DNA of 64,000 nucleotides from the NCBI GenBank assembly GCA_913057195.1, contig CAJXNL010000003.1, positions 62,001 through 126,000 on the forward strand, in the 5' to 3' direction. Each line of letters begins with the position of its first letter. Position 1 is the stretch's first letter. Positions 8,925 to 18,296 of this stretch are shown in pieces. A program made the position numbers and the translations under genes. Under the pieces are notes generated by a model that searched no databases, was not told the DNA's origin, and worked only from the letters and a program-made list of their open reading frames with translations. Source of the DNA: an uncultured Wenzhouxiangella sp. (GTDB lineage Bacteria; Pseudomonadota; Gammaproteobacteria; Xanthomonadales; Wenzhouxiangellaceae).

Positions 8925-9253
8925 GTCAGCTCAGATCAGAAGCGTTGCACCACGCGCTGACCATGGCTGATGTGCCGGAGGTCTTCGCTGAGCACACCCG
9001 GCTGCCGGCCACCGAGCGACCAGCGGTCTTGGATTTAACCGATGTCGAGCGCGCTGACTCCAGCGCTTTGGCGATGCTTTTGGCGCTCAAAGCGGACGCG
9101 ACAGCGGCCAGCAGGACCTTCTCTGCAATCAACCCGCCGGCAAACTTAATCACCTTGGCCGAGCTTATGGGGGTCAGCGCACTGCTGGATTGGCCCAGCA
9201 GCATTGATGCCTCGTCTGAAAATAAGGACGAAAACGATGAATCTGAGCAGTGA
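8921..9253 (+). CDS. mlaB: MlaB, STAS-domain subunit of the Mla transporter
   Basis: A 110-residue cytoplasmic STAS-domain protein that binds MlaF and is needed for activity of the complex. The core LDLTDVERADSSALAMLLALK is the STAS loop-helix motif, with the conserved DSS. The C-terminus is an acidic tail ([13 protein letters not shown]), which also encodes the ribosome-binding site of mlaA. It overlaps mlaC by four bases and mlaA by 17. Confidence 0.88.
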   Translation: MSQLRSEALHHALTMADVPEVFAEHTRLPATERPAVLDLTDVERADSSALAMLLALKADATAASRTFSAINPPANLITLAELMGVSALLDWPSSIDASSENKDENDESEQ

Positions 9254-10028
9254 TCTCAAACAAAAAATCCGGAATCTGGCCGTCATCACGGCCTGTGCCG
9301 CCCTGGTGGGGTGTGCAACCACCGCGCCCCGAGAACTCAGCGCACCCTCGCCCAGCGACCCTTGGGAGTCTGTTAACCGGTCAGTGTTTGCTTTTAACAA
9401 GCAAATCGATGCGGCCGTTTTACGCCCCACGGCGGTGGCGTATGCTGAGATCACCCCAGACCCCGCCCAGCGCGGCATCAGCAACTTTTTCACCAACCTT
9501 AAATCCCCATGGGTTGTCAGTCAGCTTCTACTTCAAGGGCGCTTTCAAGCCAGTTCTGAACAGTTTGGCCGGTTTGTGATCAACACCGTCTACGGCATTG
9601 GCGGCTTATTTGATGTCGCCGACAGCGCGAACTTCGCAGAATACGATGCGGATCTGGGCAGCACCCTGGCACGCTGGGGTTGGGCCGACTCCCGCTTTGT
9701 GATGCTGCCCCTCCTTGGCCCCTCCACCGTCCGGGATGGGCTTGGCCAAATCACAGAGATTGTCGCTGAACCTGTGGATCAAGAGCTGCAGCGGCGAACG
9801 CACTCGACGATCACGGCCTTTGACGTCATCCAAACGCGCGCTGCTTTCCTCGAATTCGATGACAACTTCGACAACGCGTTTGATGAGTACGCGATGGTGC
9901 GCGACAGCTGGCTACAGCGGCGGCAGTATGAGCTCTACGGAGAAGCCTCTGAGCTGCCTGATTACGACGCTTTCATCGAAGAAACCACAGAGGACAACGA
10001 TGGCACACGCAACCCCCAAAGCCAGTGA
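9237..10028 (+). CDS. mlaA: MlaA (VacJ), outer-membrane lipoprotein of the Mla system
   Basis: MlaA sits in the outer membrane with porins and removes phospholipids from the outer leaflet. The 263-residue protein has a lipoprotein signal ending in LVGC (cysteine near residue 21). The VacJ blocks [30 protein letters not shown] and [22 protein letters not shown] follow. ATG 9237 is selected because AAGGACG precedes it. mlaA lies away from mlaFEDCB in E. coli but is joined to it here. It overlaps kbl by 29 bases. Confidence 0.95.
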   Translation: MNLSSDLKQKIRNLAVITACAALVGCATTAPRELSAPSPSDPWESVNRSVFAFNKQIDAAVLRPTAVAYAEITPDPAQRGISNFFTNLKSPWVVSQLLLQGRFQASSEQFGRFVINTVYGIGGLFDVADSANFAEYDADLGSTLARWGWADSRFVMLPLLGPSTVRDGLGQITEIVAEPVDQELQRRTHSTITAFDVIQTRAAFLEFDDNFDNAFDEYAMVRDSWLQRRQYELYGEASELPDYDAFIEETTEDNDGTRNPQSQ

Positions 10029-11199
10029 ACAGCACTGGCAGCAGACGCTGGACCAAATTCATACCGATGGACTCTTCAAGCGCGAGCGCCAGCTGACGAC
10101 GCCACAACGCATTGAGATTGAAACAGACCAAGGCCAATCGGTTCTCAATTTCTGCGCAAACAACTACCTCGGCCTGGCTGACCACCCTGCCCTCATCGCT
10201 TCGGCCAAAGAAGCGTTGGATGAGTATGGCTTTGGCTTGGCCTCGGTGCGCTTTATCTGCGGGACACAGACGCCGCATCGCAAGCTCGAGCACACCATCG
10301 CTCGTTTTTGCCATCAAGAAGACAGCATTTTGTATGCGGCGTGCTTCGATGCCAATGGCGGACTGTTTGAGCCTTTGCTTGGTGCTGAGGATGCCATCAT
10401 CTCGGATCAGCTCAATCATGCATCAATCATTGATGGCATCCGGCTGTGTAAAGCCGAACGCCATCGTTATCCCAATGCTGATATGAATGCGCTGGAGGAT
10501 GCCTTAAAAAAGACTCAACACGCCCGCACTCGCATGATCGCCACCGACGGTGTTTTCTCCATGGACGGCACCATCGCTCCGCTCGATGAGATCACTCAAT
10601 TGGCTGAACGCTATGATGCGCTCGTCATGGTCGATGATTGCCACGCCACCGGCTTTTTAGGGCCCACCGGGAAAGGCTCTGGTGAGCATCACGGTGTGAT
10701 GGACAAGATTGACATTGTCACGTCGACCCTGGGCAAAGCGATGGGTGGCGGCATGGGTGGGTTCACCGCAGCGTCAGCTCAAGTGGTGGAGCTTTTGCGT
10801 CAACGTTCTCGGCCTTATCTGTTCTCAAATTCACTGACACCCTCGCTGGTCAGTGCCACACAAACGGCGTTCGAATTGGTCACCGAGTCCGACGAGCTTC
10901 GGCAGCGGTTGGCGGACAACACCCTTTTCTTTCGTCAGGCCATGAAAGCGGCCGGATTTGAGATCAAAGGTGAAGAACACCCCATTGTCCCAGTGATGCT
11001 GTATGACGCTGAATTGGCACAGACCATGGCCCAAGCGCTTCTCGATGAGGGCATCTATGTCATTGGGTTTTTCTACCCAGTGGTACCTCAGGGTCAGGCG
11101 CGGATACGAACTCAGATCTCTGCCGCGCATACTCGAGCGCACTTGGAGCAGGCCGTGGCCGCCTTCACCCGTGTCGGTCAGCGCCTGGGCGTGGTGTGA
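10000..11199 (+). CDS. kbl: Glycine C-acetyltransferase (2-amino-3-ketobutyrate CoA ligase)
   Basis: A PLP enzyme that cleaves 2-amino-3-ketobutyrate with CoA to glycine and acetyl-CoA, the second step of threonine breakdown by the Tdh/Kbl route. At 399 residues it matches the family. [13 protein letters not shown] opens the fold, [11 protein letters not shown] carries the PLP-ring Asp and His, and the Schiff-base lysine is K246 in STLGKAMGG. The usual partner gene tdh is not adjacent. The start lies 29 bases inside mlaA and the stop overlaps the next gene by four bases. Confidence 0.93.
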   Translation: MAHATPKASEQHWQQTLDQIHTDGLFKRERQLTTPQRIEIETDQGQSVLNFCANNYLGLADHPALIASAKEALDEYGFGLASVRFICGTQTPHRKLEHTIARFCHQEDSILYAACFDANGGLFEPLLGAEDAIISDQLNHASIIDGIRLCKAERHRYPNADMNALEDALKKTQHARTRMIATDGVFSMDGTIAPLDEITQLAERYDALVMVDDCHATGFLGPTGKGSGEHHGVMDKIDIVTSTLGKAMGGGMGGFTAASAQVVELLRQRSRPYLFSNSLTPSLVSATQTAFELVTESDELRQRLADNTLFFRQAMKAAGFEIKGEEHPIVPVMLYDAELAQTMAQALLDEGIYVIGFFYPVVPQGQARIRTQISAAHTRAHLEQAVAAFTRVGQRLGVV

Positions 11200-12662
11200 A
11201 ACCTGAGTATGATGTGCTCATCATCGGTGCCGGCTTTGCCGGCATTGCGATGGCCTCTGAACTCAAACGATCCCCATCAAAACGCTTTATCGTCCTGGAA
11301 GCCGAAGCTGGCATTGGCGGGACGTGGTGGCTGAACCGCTATCCCGGGGCCGCCTGTGACGTCCAGTCACACCTTTATTCGTTGGTCGGCGCACCCAATG
11401 CGAACTGGTCGAGCGAATTTGCTCGACGAGGTGAAATCCAAGCCTATCTAGAGGACATTGCTCAACGTGAGGCGCTGTGGCCGCATATCCTTCTCCAACG
11501 CCGTGTCGAGTCTGGGCATTGGGACGAGGAGGCCAAGCATTGGTCCGTCACTGACAGCGCGGGTGTGACCTACACCACCCGGTGCCTGGTCAGTGCCGTC
11601 GGCGGTCTGGCGCGCCCGCAGTGGCCAGACATACCCGGTCTTGGCAACTTCCGTGGCCAAACGGTGCACTCACAGCAATGGCCCAATGACCTTGTGCTGA
11701 CCAATAAGCGTGTTGGCGTGATTGGCACTGGGGCATCCGCCGTCCAGTTCATCCCACACGTGGCCAAACAGGCACAATCGCTGACCGTGTTCCAGCGAAC
11801 GCCCAACTGGATTCTTCCAAAACCGGACCGTTCGATCGGCCCAGCTCGTCGCTGGGCGTATCGAACCCTTCCCTGGCTCCGGCATATAAAGCGACTGGGC
11901 CTTTTTTTACTGCATGAGGCGCGCCTGCCCGCGTTTACACGCTGGCCTGCGCTGTCTGTCTTGCATCGCCACCGCGCCTTGCGTCATCTGAGAAAAACCA
12001 TTCAAGATCCGACATTGCGACAAAAACTCACACCCAGCTACGCCATGGGCTGCAAACGGGTGTTGATGTCCAATGACTATTACCCCGCGTTGAATCAGTC
12101 CCACGTCGCTCTGGTGACAGCGCCGATTGCGCAAGTGACGCCTGACGGCATTGTTGATGCATCCGGCCGCCATCATCCACTGGATGTGTTGATTTTGGGC
12201 ACGGGTTTTCAAGCCACCTCGCCGGTGCCTCATGGGCTTGTGATCGGGCGCAAAGGTCAGGACTTGGCTGCGGTGTGGGAGGCCGGGCCCAGCGCTTACA
12301 AGGGCACCACTGTGGCCGGCTTTCCCAATTTTTTTACGCTGCTGGGACCCAACACCGCCTTGGGTCACAACTCAGTGCTGTTGATGATCGAAAGCCAAGT
12401 TCGCTATGTGAGGGCAGCACTGACCGCCATGGACGCCCAGACACTGCAATCGATTGAAGTGCGCGCCGAGGCTCAACAAGACTGGCAAGAAAAACTGGAG
12501 AAAAAGCTGCAGCGCACGGTGTGGAGCCAAGGAGGCTGCCAAAGTTGGTACCTTCACCCCAAAAGTGGGAAAAACACCACCCTGTGGCCAGGGACCACGC
12601 TTAGATTTAAAAAACAAACGCGCCACTTTGACCGCGCCGCCTATCGATGCGAACAATGCTAG
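11196..12662 (+). CDS. Flavin-containing, Baeyer-Villiger-type monooxygenase
   Basis: A 488-residue class B flavoprotein monooxygenase that should use FAD, NADPH and oxygen. The FAD-binding motif GAGFAG is at residues 11-16, and a second Rossmann motif for NADPH, GTGASA, lies near residue 175. Between them [12 protein letters not shown] fits the Baeyer-Villiger fingerprint FxGxxxHxxxW(P/D). Such enzymes insert oxygen next to ketones or oxidise heteroatoms; the substrate is not predictable. The GTG start overlaps the kbl stop, so expression is coupled to kbl. It may be a lineage-specific insertion between the mla and ccm regions. Confidence 0.85.
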   Translation: MKPEYDVLIIGAGFAGIAMASELKRSPSKRFIVLEAEAGIGGTWWLNRYPGAACDVQSHLYSLVGAPNANWSSEFARRGEIQAYLEDIAQREALWPHILLQRRVESGHWDEEAKHWSVTDSAGVTYTTRCLVSAVGGLARPQWPDIPGLGNFRGQTVHSQQWPNDLVLTNKRVGVIGTGASAVQFIPHVAKQAQSLTVFQRTPNWILPKPDRSIGPARRWAYRTLPWLRHIKRLGLFLLHEARLPAFTRWPALSVLHRHRALRHLRKTIQDPTLRQKLTPSYAMGCKRVLMSNDYYPALNQSHVALVTAPIAQVTPDGIVDASGRHHPLDVLILGTGFQATSPVPHGLVIGRKGQDLAAVWEAGPSAYKGTTVAGFPNFFTLLGPNTALGHNSVLLMIESQVRYVRAALTAMDAQTLQSIEVRAEAQQDWQEKLEKKLQRTVWSQGGCQSWYLHPKSGKNTTLWPGTTLRFKKQTRHFDRAAYRCEQC

Positions 12663-12720
12663 GATAAGCCGCTCATCACGCGGTTCAAAGTCTCAGATCA
12701 TCATCCACCCAAAACGCGCC

Positions 12721-13332
12721 ATGGACTCTGTTATACACGCCCAGCAGATCAGTTTTCATCGCCACGGTGAGCGCGTGTTTGTGCCCACCAATGTTGCCCT
12801 GATGCCGGGTCAACTGTGCTTAATCCGCGGCCAAAACGGCTCAGGCAAAACCACTTTGTTGCGGCTATTGGCCGGCATCGTTCACCCCAGCGAAGGCACC
12901 ATCGCGCGGCACGGGAGCGTGGCGTTTATTGGTCATCGTCCAGGGGTCAAAAAGGACCTCACTGCGCTCGATGTGCTCAAATTCTACGCCGAGTTTGCAG
13001 GCGCGGACCCGCTTTATGGCGCCATGTCACCGCAGGCGGCACTCCACGCAGCAGGCCTGGCGCGTCAGGCCCGACAGCGGGCTGGCCAACTCTCAGCCGG
13101 GCAGCGGCAGCGGTTGGGACTGGCCCGATTGTTGGTGGCACCAAAAACCATTTGGTTGCTTGATGAACCCTATACCAGCCTGGATGCCGACGGGTGCGCA
13201 TGGGTTGATGGTTTGCTTGATCAACATCTGGCCCTGAACGGGAGCGTGGCCGTGGCAGCACATGTGTACCAGCCCAAGCTCAACGCTCCAACCGATGTCC
13301 TTGACGTCCAACCCGGCGCGCAGCACGCATGA
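12721..13332 (+). CDS. ccmA: CcmA, ATPase of the haem-chaperone release transporter
   Basis: The ATP-binding subunit of CcmABCD, which uses ATP to release holo-CcmE from the CcmC-haem complex in System I cytochrome c maturation. The Walker A motif is GQNGSGKTTLLR, the signature is QLSAGQRQRLGLARL, and Walker B is IWLLDEPYTSLD. The 203-residue length is typical. ATG 12721 is the only start matching the family; the frame is open further upstream without similarity. It overlaps ccmB by ATGA and opens a nine-gene operon. Confidence 0.95.
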   Translation: MDSVIHAQQISFHRHGERVFVPTNVALMPGQLCLIRGQNGSGKTTLLRLLAGIVHPSEGTIARHGSVAFIGHRPGVKKDLTALDVLKFYAEFAGADPLYGAMSPQAALHAAGLARQARQRAGQLSAGQRQRLGLARLLVAPKTIWLLDEPYTSLDADGCAWVDGLLDQHLALNGSVAVAAHVYQPKLNAPTDVLDVQPGAQHA

Positions 13333-14003
13333 CCAAGCGCCATCCTCTCCGCGCACTGCTGCGCCAAGACTTACAACGCGCCTGGCAGCATGGCGGTCAA
13401 TCTTTATTGCCTTTGATTTTTTTATTCGCCGTCATTGCGATGATTCCTCTGGGTTTGGGGCCTGGCCCGAATTTGTTGGCCATGATTGCACCCGGGATGA
13501 TCTGGGTCGCTGCGCTGTTGGCCAGCCTACTGGCGTTGGAGGGTGTGTTTCGGCCAGACTTGGATGACGGCACCCTCGAGCAGTGGTGGGTGGATGACCA
13601 GCCTGTCCTCGCCTTGATTTGTATTCGCCTTGGCTCCCACTGGCTGATCAGCGCACTGCCGATCATTGTTGCGACCCCCATTGCCGGCGAGATGCTCTAT
13701 CTCCCAGCAGAGGCGCTTGGGCTCTTGATGCTCACCTTGCTCATTGGGACACCCATTTTGTCTTTGATTGGTGCGCTGGCCGCCGCTTTGACCATTCAAG
13801 CCCGTCAAGGCAGTGCACTTTTAGGCCTTTTAATCTTTCCGCTGACAGTGCCCGTGCTAATCTTTGCCACGGGTGCGGTGTCCGCCCATCTGGATGGCTT
13901 AACAGCCCGCCCCTATGTGCTTTTGTTGATTTCGCTTTTTGTGCTGGCGGCCACCTTGGTGCCGCTGGCGATCAAAAAGGCGTTGCAATTGAATCTCGAA
14001 TAG
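13329..14003 (+). CDS. ccmB: CcmB, membrane subunit of the haem-chaperone release transporter
   Basis: A 224-residue protein with about six transmembrane helices. The CcmB features are a basic N-terminus (LRQDLQRAWQHGGQSLLPL), the cytoplasmic segment DLDDGTLEQWW, and LPLTVPVLIFA-type helices in the second half. It pairs with CcmA and CcmC. It is coupled to ccmA through the overlapping ATGA, and ccmC begins two bases after its stop. Confidence 0.93.
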   Translation: MTKRHPLRALLRQDLQRAWQHGGQSLLPLIFLFAVIAMIPLGLGPGPNLLAMIAPGMIWVAALLASLLALEGVFRPDLDDGTLEQWWVDDQPVLALICIRLGSHWLISALPIIVATPIAGEMLYLPAEALGLLMLTLLIGTPILSLIGALAAALTIQARQGSALLGLLIFPLTVPVLIFATGAVSAHLDGLTARPYVLLLISLFVLAATLVPLAIKKALQLNLE

Positions 14004-14005
14004 CG

Positions 14006-14761
14006 ATGTGGAAACGACTGAAACTTGCATTTCATAAACTGGGGTCACCACCGATTTTTTATCGGTTCGCGCAAACCCTCATCCCTTGGCTGTGGTCACT
14101 CACAGGTGTGGGACTCGCGGTGGGTCTTTATCAGGCGTTGTATGTGGTCCCGCCTGACTATCAGCAAGGTGACAGTTATCGTATTTTGTATGTCCACGTC
14201 CCGGCTGCATGGCAAGCCATGGCAACGTATTTGATCATGGCCATCCTTGCGATCATTGCACTTGTGTGGCGCATCAGAACCGCTGAGATCATGGCGATGG
14301 TTGCGGCCCCGATTGGAGCCGGCTTCACTTTGATCTGCCTGGTGACCGGCGCCATTTGGGGTGAGCCCATGTGGGGCACTTGGTGGGCTTGGGACGCGCG
14401 CCTGACATCGATGCTGATTTTGCTGTTCATCTATCTTGGCATCATGGGGTTATATGCGGCATTTGACGACCACCGCCAGGGGGCCAAAATGGCCAGTGTT
14501 TTGGTGTTGGTTGGTGTGGTGAACATCCCGATCATTCACTTCTCAGTCGACTGGTGGACCACCCTACACCAGGGTTCGACCATCAATCTTTTTGGGCCCT
14601 CCAGCATGGATCCGACCATGCTCCCACCCCTCATTTGGATGACAGTTGCGGTAAAATTCATGTTCGCAGCCATGCTCCTTCAACGCGCCCGGAATGAGCT
14701 TTTGGCGCAAGACCAACGAAAACAGTGGACCAAACGCCTGATTGGAGACCTGATCGAGTGA
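14006..14761 (+). CDS. ccmC: CcmC, haem delivery protein to CcmE
   Basis: A 251-residue, six-helix membrane protein of the haem-handling family. The tryptophan-rich WWD domain reads GEPMWGTWWAWDARLTSM, and flanking histidines that ligate haem are in YVHVPAAW and in NIPIIHFSVDWW. CcmC attaches haem to CcmE. The start ATG 14006 gives the expected length. The stop TGA overlaps the GTG start of ccmD. Confidence 0.95.
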   Translation: MWKRLKLAFHKLGSPPIFYRFAQTLIPWLWSLTGVGLAVGLYQALYVVPPDYQQGDSYRILYVHVPAAWQAMATYLIMAILAIIALVWRIRTAEIMAMVAAPIGAGFTLICLVTGAIWGEPMWGTWWAWDARLTSMLILLFIYLGIMGLYAAFDDHRQGAKMASVLVLVGVVNIPIIHFSVDWWTTLHQGSTINLFGPSSMDPTMLPPLIWMTVAVKFMFAAMLLQRARNELLAQDQRKQWTKRLIGDLIE

Positions 14762-14949
14762 TTCCTGAATTCAGCTATGCCAACTACGTATGGTCAAGCT
14801 ACGCCATTGCCATGGCGGTGGTCTTGTGGCAGGCACTCGGGCCCATGTTCAAACACCGTCGTCTGCTTTGGCAACTGCGCGAGGATCAGCTCTTGGAGGC
14901 TGATCAGGGCAACACCGCAAAGTCGAATCACACACGGGAGCACGCATGA
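14758..14949 (+). CDS. ccmD: CcmD, small membrane subunit of CcmABCD
   Basis: A 63-residue protein with one transmembrane helix. FSYANYVWSSYAIAMAVV is the characteristic CcmD start, with conserved aromatic residues before the helix, followed by a basic cytoplasmic tail (KHRRLLWQLR). It helps release haem-loaded CcmE from CcmC. The GTG start shares bases with the ccmC stop (GTGA), and the gene ends on the ATGA of ccmE. Confidence 0.88.
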   Translation: MIPEFSYANYVWSSYAIAMAVVLWQALGPMFKHRRLLWQLREDQLLEADQGNTAKSNHTREHA

Positions 14950-15392
14950 CGCCACGACGCCGCAAGCGTTTAACCATGATTGTGGTGCTGGTCGTTGGCA
15001 TCGGCACGGCGGCTGCCATCGCCATCTCGGCGTTGCAGGAGAACATGCTTTACTTTATCGCCCCCAGCGATGTCCAAGCACAGCCGTTGCCCGCCGATCG
15101 AAACTTTCGCCTGGGTGGCTTGGTGGAAGCCGGCAGCATTGAGCGAGATGCTGATTCACTCCACGTTCAGTTTGTGGTGACCGATGGTGTTCACCAGGTG
15201 CCTGTGACCTACGCCGGGATTCTTCCTGACCTATTTCGCGAGGGTCAAGGCGTGATCGCGCAGGGCCGACTGGATGAATCCGGCGTGTTTCACGCACGAG
15301 AGGTGCTGGCGCGTCACGATGAGACCTACATGCCCCCCGAAGTCGCCGCCGCGCTCGAGCGCTCTGGTGCGCCTCACGGAGTGGTGGAATGA
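14946..15392 (+). CDS. ccmE: CcmE, periplasmic haem chaperone
   Basis: CcmE carries haem covalently from CcmC to the CcmFH ligase. The 148-residue protein has an N-terminal anchor helix after RRRKR, a periplasmic OB-fold beginning FRLGGLVEAGS, and the haem-binding HxxxY motif as H-DET-Y in VLARHDETYMPP. The presence of His (not Cys) in this motif marks the standard type. It overlaps both neighbours by four bases. Confidence 0.95.
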   Translation: MTPRRRKRLTMIVVLVVGIGTAAAIAISALQENMLYFIAPSDVQAQPLPADRNFRLGGLVEAGSIERDADSLHVQFVVTDGVHQVPVTYAGILPDLFREGQGVIAQGRLDESGVFHAREVLARHDETYMPPEVAAALERSGAPHGVVE

Positions 15393-17353
15393 TCGCTGAA
15401 CTTGGCCAAGTGTTCCTGAGCCTGGCTTTGATCCTGTCGCTGGTTTTGGCGACGGTTCCCCTCTACGGCGCCCACCAGAACAAACCTGAACTGATGCGCA
15501 TGGCGCACACTTTGGTCATCGGGCATTTTGTGTTCGCCCTTGCAGCCTACTTGGCCCTGACAGCGGCGTTCTTAAATCACGATTTCACCGTGGCCTATGT
15601 CGCCACCAACTCAAACCTGCTTTTGCCGTGGTTTTATCGAGTCTCTGCCGTTTGGGGTGGGCACGAGGGTTCACTGTTGCTGTGGATCTTGATGCTCGCT
15701 GGCTGGATGGTATTGGTCAGTGTCTTCTCAAAAAACCTGCCGCGCGCTTTTGTCGCTCGCGTCCTTTCGGTGATGGGCATGATCGCGGTGGGGTTTTTGT
15801 TGTTCACGCTGCTGACCTCCAATCCGTTTGATCGGCTGTTGCCCGGTCCACTCGATGGCCAAGATCTGAATCCCCTGCTCCAAGACCCCGGAATGATTTT
15901 CCACCCGCCCCTGCTCTACATGGGCTATGTGGGTTTCGCGGTGGCCTTTGGCTTTGCCATCGCCGGATTGTTGGGCGGGCGAGTTGAAAGCCAATGGGTG
16001 AAGTGGTCTCGGCCCTGGACACTCATGGCGTGGGCTTTTCTCACTGTCGGCATCGCCTTGGGCTCTTGGTGGGCCTATTACGAGCTCGGCTGGGGCGGCT
16101 GGTGGTTTTGGGACCCCGTTGAAAATGCCTCCTTCATTCCCTGGCTGATTGGCACCGCGTTAATTCATTCCCAAGCGGTGACTGAAAAGCGGGGGGCATT
16201 CCCCGCCTGGACTGTGTTGCTCGCCATCGCGGCTTTTTCAATGTCGCTGTTGGGCACGTTCTTGGTACGTTCAGGGGTGCTGACATCTGTCCATGCATTT
16301 GCCAATGATCCAGAAAGAGGCATGTTCATTCTGGGCTTTATGGTCGTGGTTACAGGGGGCGCCCTGTTGCTGTATGCCCTGCGAGCTCCTAGGATCATGA
16401 CCGGCAAGGGTTTTGACTTCATGAGCAAAGAGACCATGTTGCTCCTCAACAATGTCTTTTTTGCGGTGTCGGCTGCGATGGTTTTATTGGGCACGCTCTA
16501 CCCTCTGGTTATCGATCTGATGGGCTGGGGCCAAATCTCGGTGGGGCCTCCCTACTTTGGTGCCATGTTCATCTTGCTCATGACCCCAGTGGTGATGCTG
16601 ATGCCATTGGGGCCATTCTCTCGATGGGGACAAGACAACCTCTGGCGCGTGATGTTTCCCATGCTTGCAACGCTCGCCGGCGCTTTGCTGGCGGCGCTCG
16701 TCATTGTGGCCTGGCTTGACGCGTGGAGTTGGCGCGCAGTCACCGGCTGGATGGGCGGTTTGTGGTTGATCGCAGGCTCAGCTCATTTCTTGTTTGATCG
16801 CCACAGATCGTCTCGATTCGGTGTGCCAAGGCACCAGTTGGGCATGGCACTGGCGCATGCAGGCGTGGGTGTGTTTGTCATTGGGGTGGCCATGGTGGAA
16901 TCGGCAACCTATGAACGAGATGTCCGCCTCGAGCCCGGGCAGACTGTGGAGGTGGCGGGTTTGGCCTTCACACTGGATGAGGTGGTGTCAGTCAAAGGCC
17001 CCAACTGGATCGCCGAAGAGGCGCGCTTTTCTGTTAGGCGAGATGGTGCGCTGATCGAGAAGATGACACCGCAAAAACGCCGCTACCATCAAAGTGGCCA
17101 GACCATGACACAGGTGGCGCTGCGCCCCGGCTTGTTCCAAGACCTCTATGTTGCCATGGGTGAACAGATGGATGAGCAAACCAATGCCTGGAGCATGCGA
17201 ATCCACATCAAACCTTTCATCCGCTGGATCTGGGGGGGCGCCCTGATGCTGGCAATCGGTGCAACACTGGCCGCCTCCGATAAACGGTATCGGTTGGCCC
17301 GCAAACAGCAAGCTGCGGCCGTTGATGTGAACGCCGCCCCCTCTCGCCCATGA
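15389..17353 (+). CDS. ccmF: CcmF, core of the cytochrome c haem lyase
   Basis: A 654-residue polytopic membrane protein that attaches haem to apocytochromes with CcmH and CcmI. The WWD haem-binding domain is ELGWGGWWFWDPVENASF, near residues 232-249. Conserved periplasmic histidines and LLGTFLVRSGVLTSVHAFA are also visible. A large C-terminal periplasmic loop precedes the final helix. Length agrees with the family (about 650). It is translationally coupled to ccmE and ccmG. Confidence 0.96.
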   Translation: MIAELGQVFLSLALILSLVLATVPLYGAHQNKPELMRMAHTLVIGHFVFALAAYLALTAAFLNHDFTVAYVATNSNLLLPWFYRVSAVWGGHEGSLLLWILMLAGWMVLVSVFSKNLPRAFVARVLSVMGMIAVGFLLFTLLTSNPFDRLLPGPLDGQDLNPLLQDPGMIFHPPLLYMGYVGFAVAFGFAIAGLLGGRVESQWVKWSRPWTLMAWAFLTVGIALGSWWAYYELGWGGWWFWDPVENASFIPWLIGTALIHSQAVTEKRGAFPAWTVLLAIAAFSMSLLGTFLVRSGVLTSVHAFANDPERGMFILGFMVVVTGGALLLYALRAPRIMTGKGFDFMSKETMLLLNNVFFAVSAAMVLLGTLYPLVIDLMGWGQISVGPPYFGAMFILLMTPVVMLMPLGPFSRWGQDNLWRVMFPMLATLAGALLAALVIVAWLDAWSWRAVTGWMGGLWLIAGSAHFLFDRHRSSRFGVPRHQLGMALAHAGVGVFVIGVAMVESATYERDVRLEPGQTVEVAGLAFTLDEVVSVKGPNWIAEEARFSVRRDGALIEKMTPQKRRYHQSGQTMTQVALRPGLFQDLYVAMGEQMDEQTNAWSMRIHIKPFIRWIWGGALMLAIGATLAASDKRYRLARKQQAAAVDVNAAPSRP

Positions 17354-17889
17354 TTCGATTGTTGACGCCGTTGGTCGTTTTTATCGGCCTGATCGCGCTA
17401 TTGATTGTCGGAATGCAAAGTGCCGAAGAGCGCAAGCGCGTTGACTCGCCTCTGCTCGGACGCCCAATCCCGAACCTCGAACTGCCCCGACTGCATGAGC
17501 CCGACAACAAAGCCCGCACCGATGAGCGACTGGGTGAACCATGGGTGCTCAATGTTTGGGGGAGCTGGTGTCAGTCTTGTCGGGTTGAGCATCCCTATAT
17601 CCTCAAACTCAGTGAAAATGCCGGCGTGCCTGTGGTCGGGTTCAATTGGAAAGATGAGCGTGCCGATGCCCTTCGGTGGCTTCGGCAATTCGGTGACGCT
17701 TGGGCCTATCACATGGTCGACTTTGAAGGCCGTGCTGCGATTGATCTGGGTGTGTATGGCGCGCCAGAGACTTTTTTAATTGACCATCGCGGCATTATTC
17801 GTCACAAGCACATTGGGCCCATCGATGAGCAAAGCTATGCCGACTTGATGGTGCGCATTGGCACTTTACGAGACGAGGCCAGCCAATGA
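17350..17889 (+). CDS. ccmG: CcmG (DsbE), membrane-anchored thiol reductase
   Basis: A thioredoxin-fold protein of 179 residues anchored by an N-terminal helix. It keeps the cysteines of apocytochrome CXXCH motifs reduced. The active site is WCQSC within NVWGSWCQSCRVEHP; the residue after the first cysteine is Gln, where E. coli CcmG has Pro. The family segment GVYGAPETFLIDHRGIIRHKHIG, with the cis-proline, is intact in two short conserved blocks. It overlaps ccmF and ccmH by four bases each. Confidence 0.93.
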   Translation: MIRLLTPLVVFIGLIALLIVGMQSAEERKRVDSPLLGRPIPNLELPRLHEPDNKARTDERLGEPWVLNVWGSWCQSCRVEHPYILKLSENAGVPVVGFNWKDERADALRWLRQFGDAWAYHMVDFEGRAAIDLGVYGAPETFLIDHRGIIRHKHIGPIDEQSYADLMVRIGTLRDEASQ

Positions 17890-18296
17890 AGCTGCGTTTT
17901 TTGTGCTGGGCATGGTGTGTCTGGATTCTGTCTGGCCATGTTTTGGCGTCCGCCATTGAGCCTTTGCCCTTTCGGTCTGAACTTGAAGAAATCCGTTTTA
18001 AATCGCTGGCGGAAGAGATTCGGTGCACGGTCTGTCAGAACCAGTCGCTGGCGGACTCCGACGCACCGTTGGCCCAAGATCTTCGCCAAGAGCTGTTTGC
18101 GATGATCCAAGACGGTCGGTCCGATCAAGAAATTCGCAACTTTATGGTTGAGCGCTACGGTGATTTTGTCTTATACAAGCCACCGCTGGCCTCTCACACA
18201 CTCCTGCTTTGGGGCGGGCCCGGCGTGTTGCTGCTGATTGGCTTGGTCGCATCGTGGCGAGTGGTTCGCCAACGGCGCCGGCTGCTGCAATCGTGA
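17886..18296 (+). CDS. ccmH: CcmH, apocytochrome thiol-handling subunit
   Basis: A 136-residue periplasmic protein with a signal peptide or anchor, the redox motif IRCTVCQNQSLADSDA (family LRCxxCQNQ), and a C-terminal transmembrane helix (LLLWGGPGVLLLIGLVA). It works with CcmG and CcmF in the lyase. It corresponds to the N-terminal half of the longer E. coli CcmH; the second half is the separate ccmI that follows. Confidence 0.94.
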   Translation: MKLRFLCWAWCVWILSGHVLASAIEPLPFRSELEEIRFKSLAEEIRCTVCQNQSLADSDAPLAQDLRQELFAMIQDGRSDQEIRNFMVERYGDFVLYKPPLASHTLLLWGGPGVLLLIGLVASWRVVRQRRRLLQS

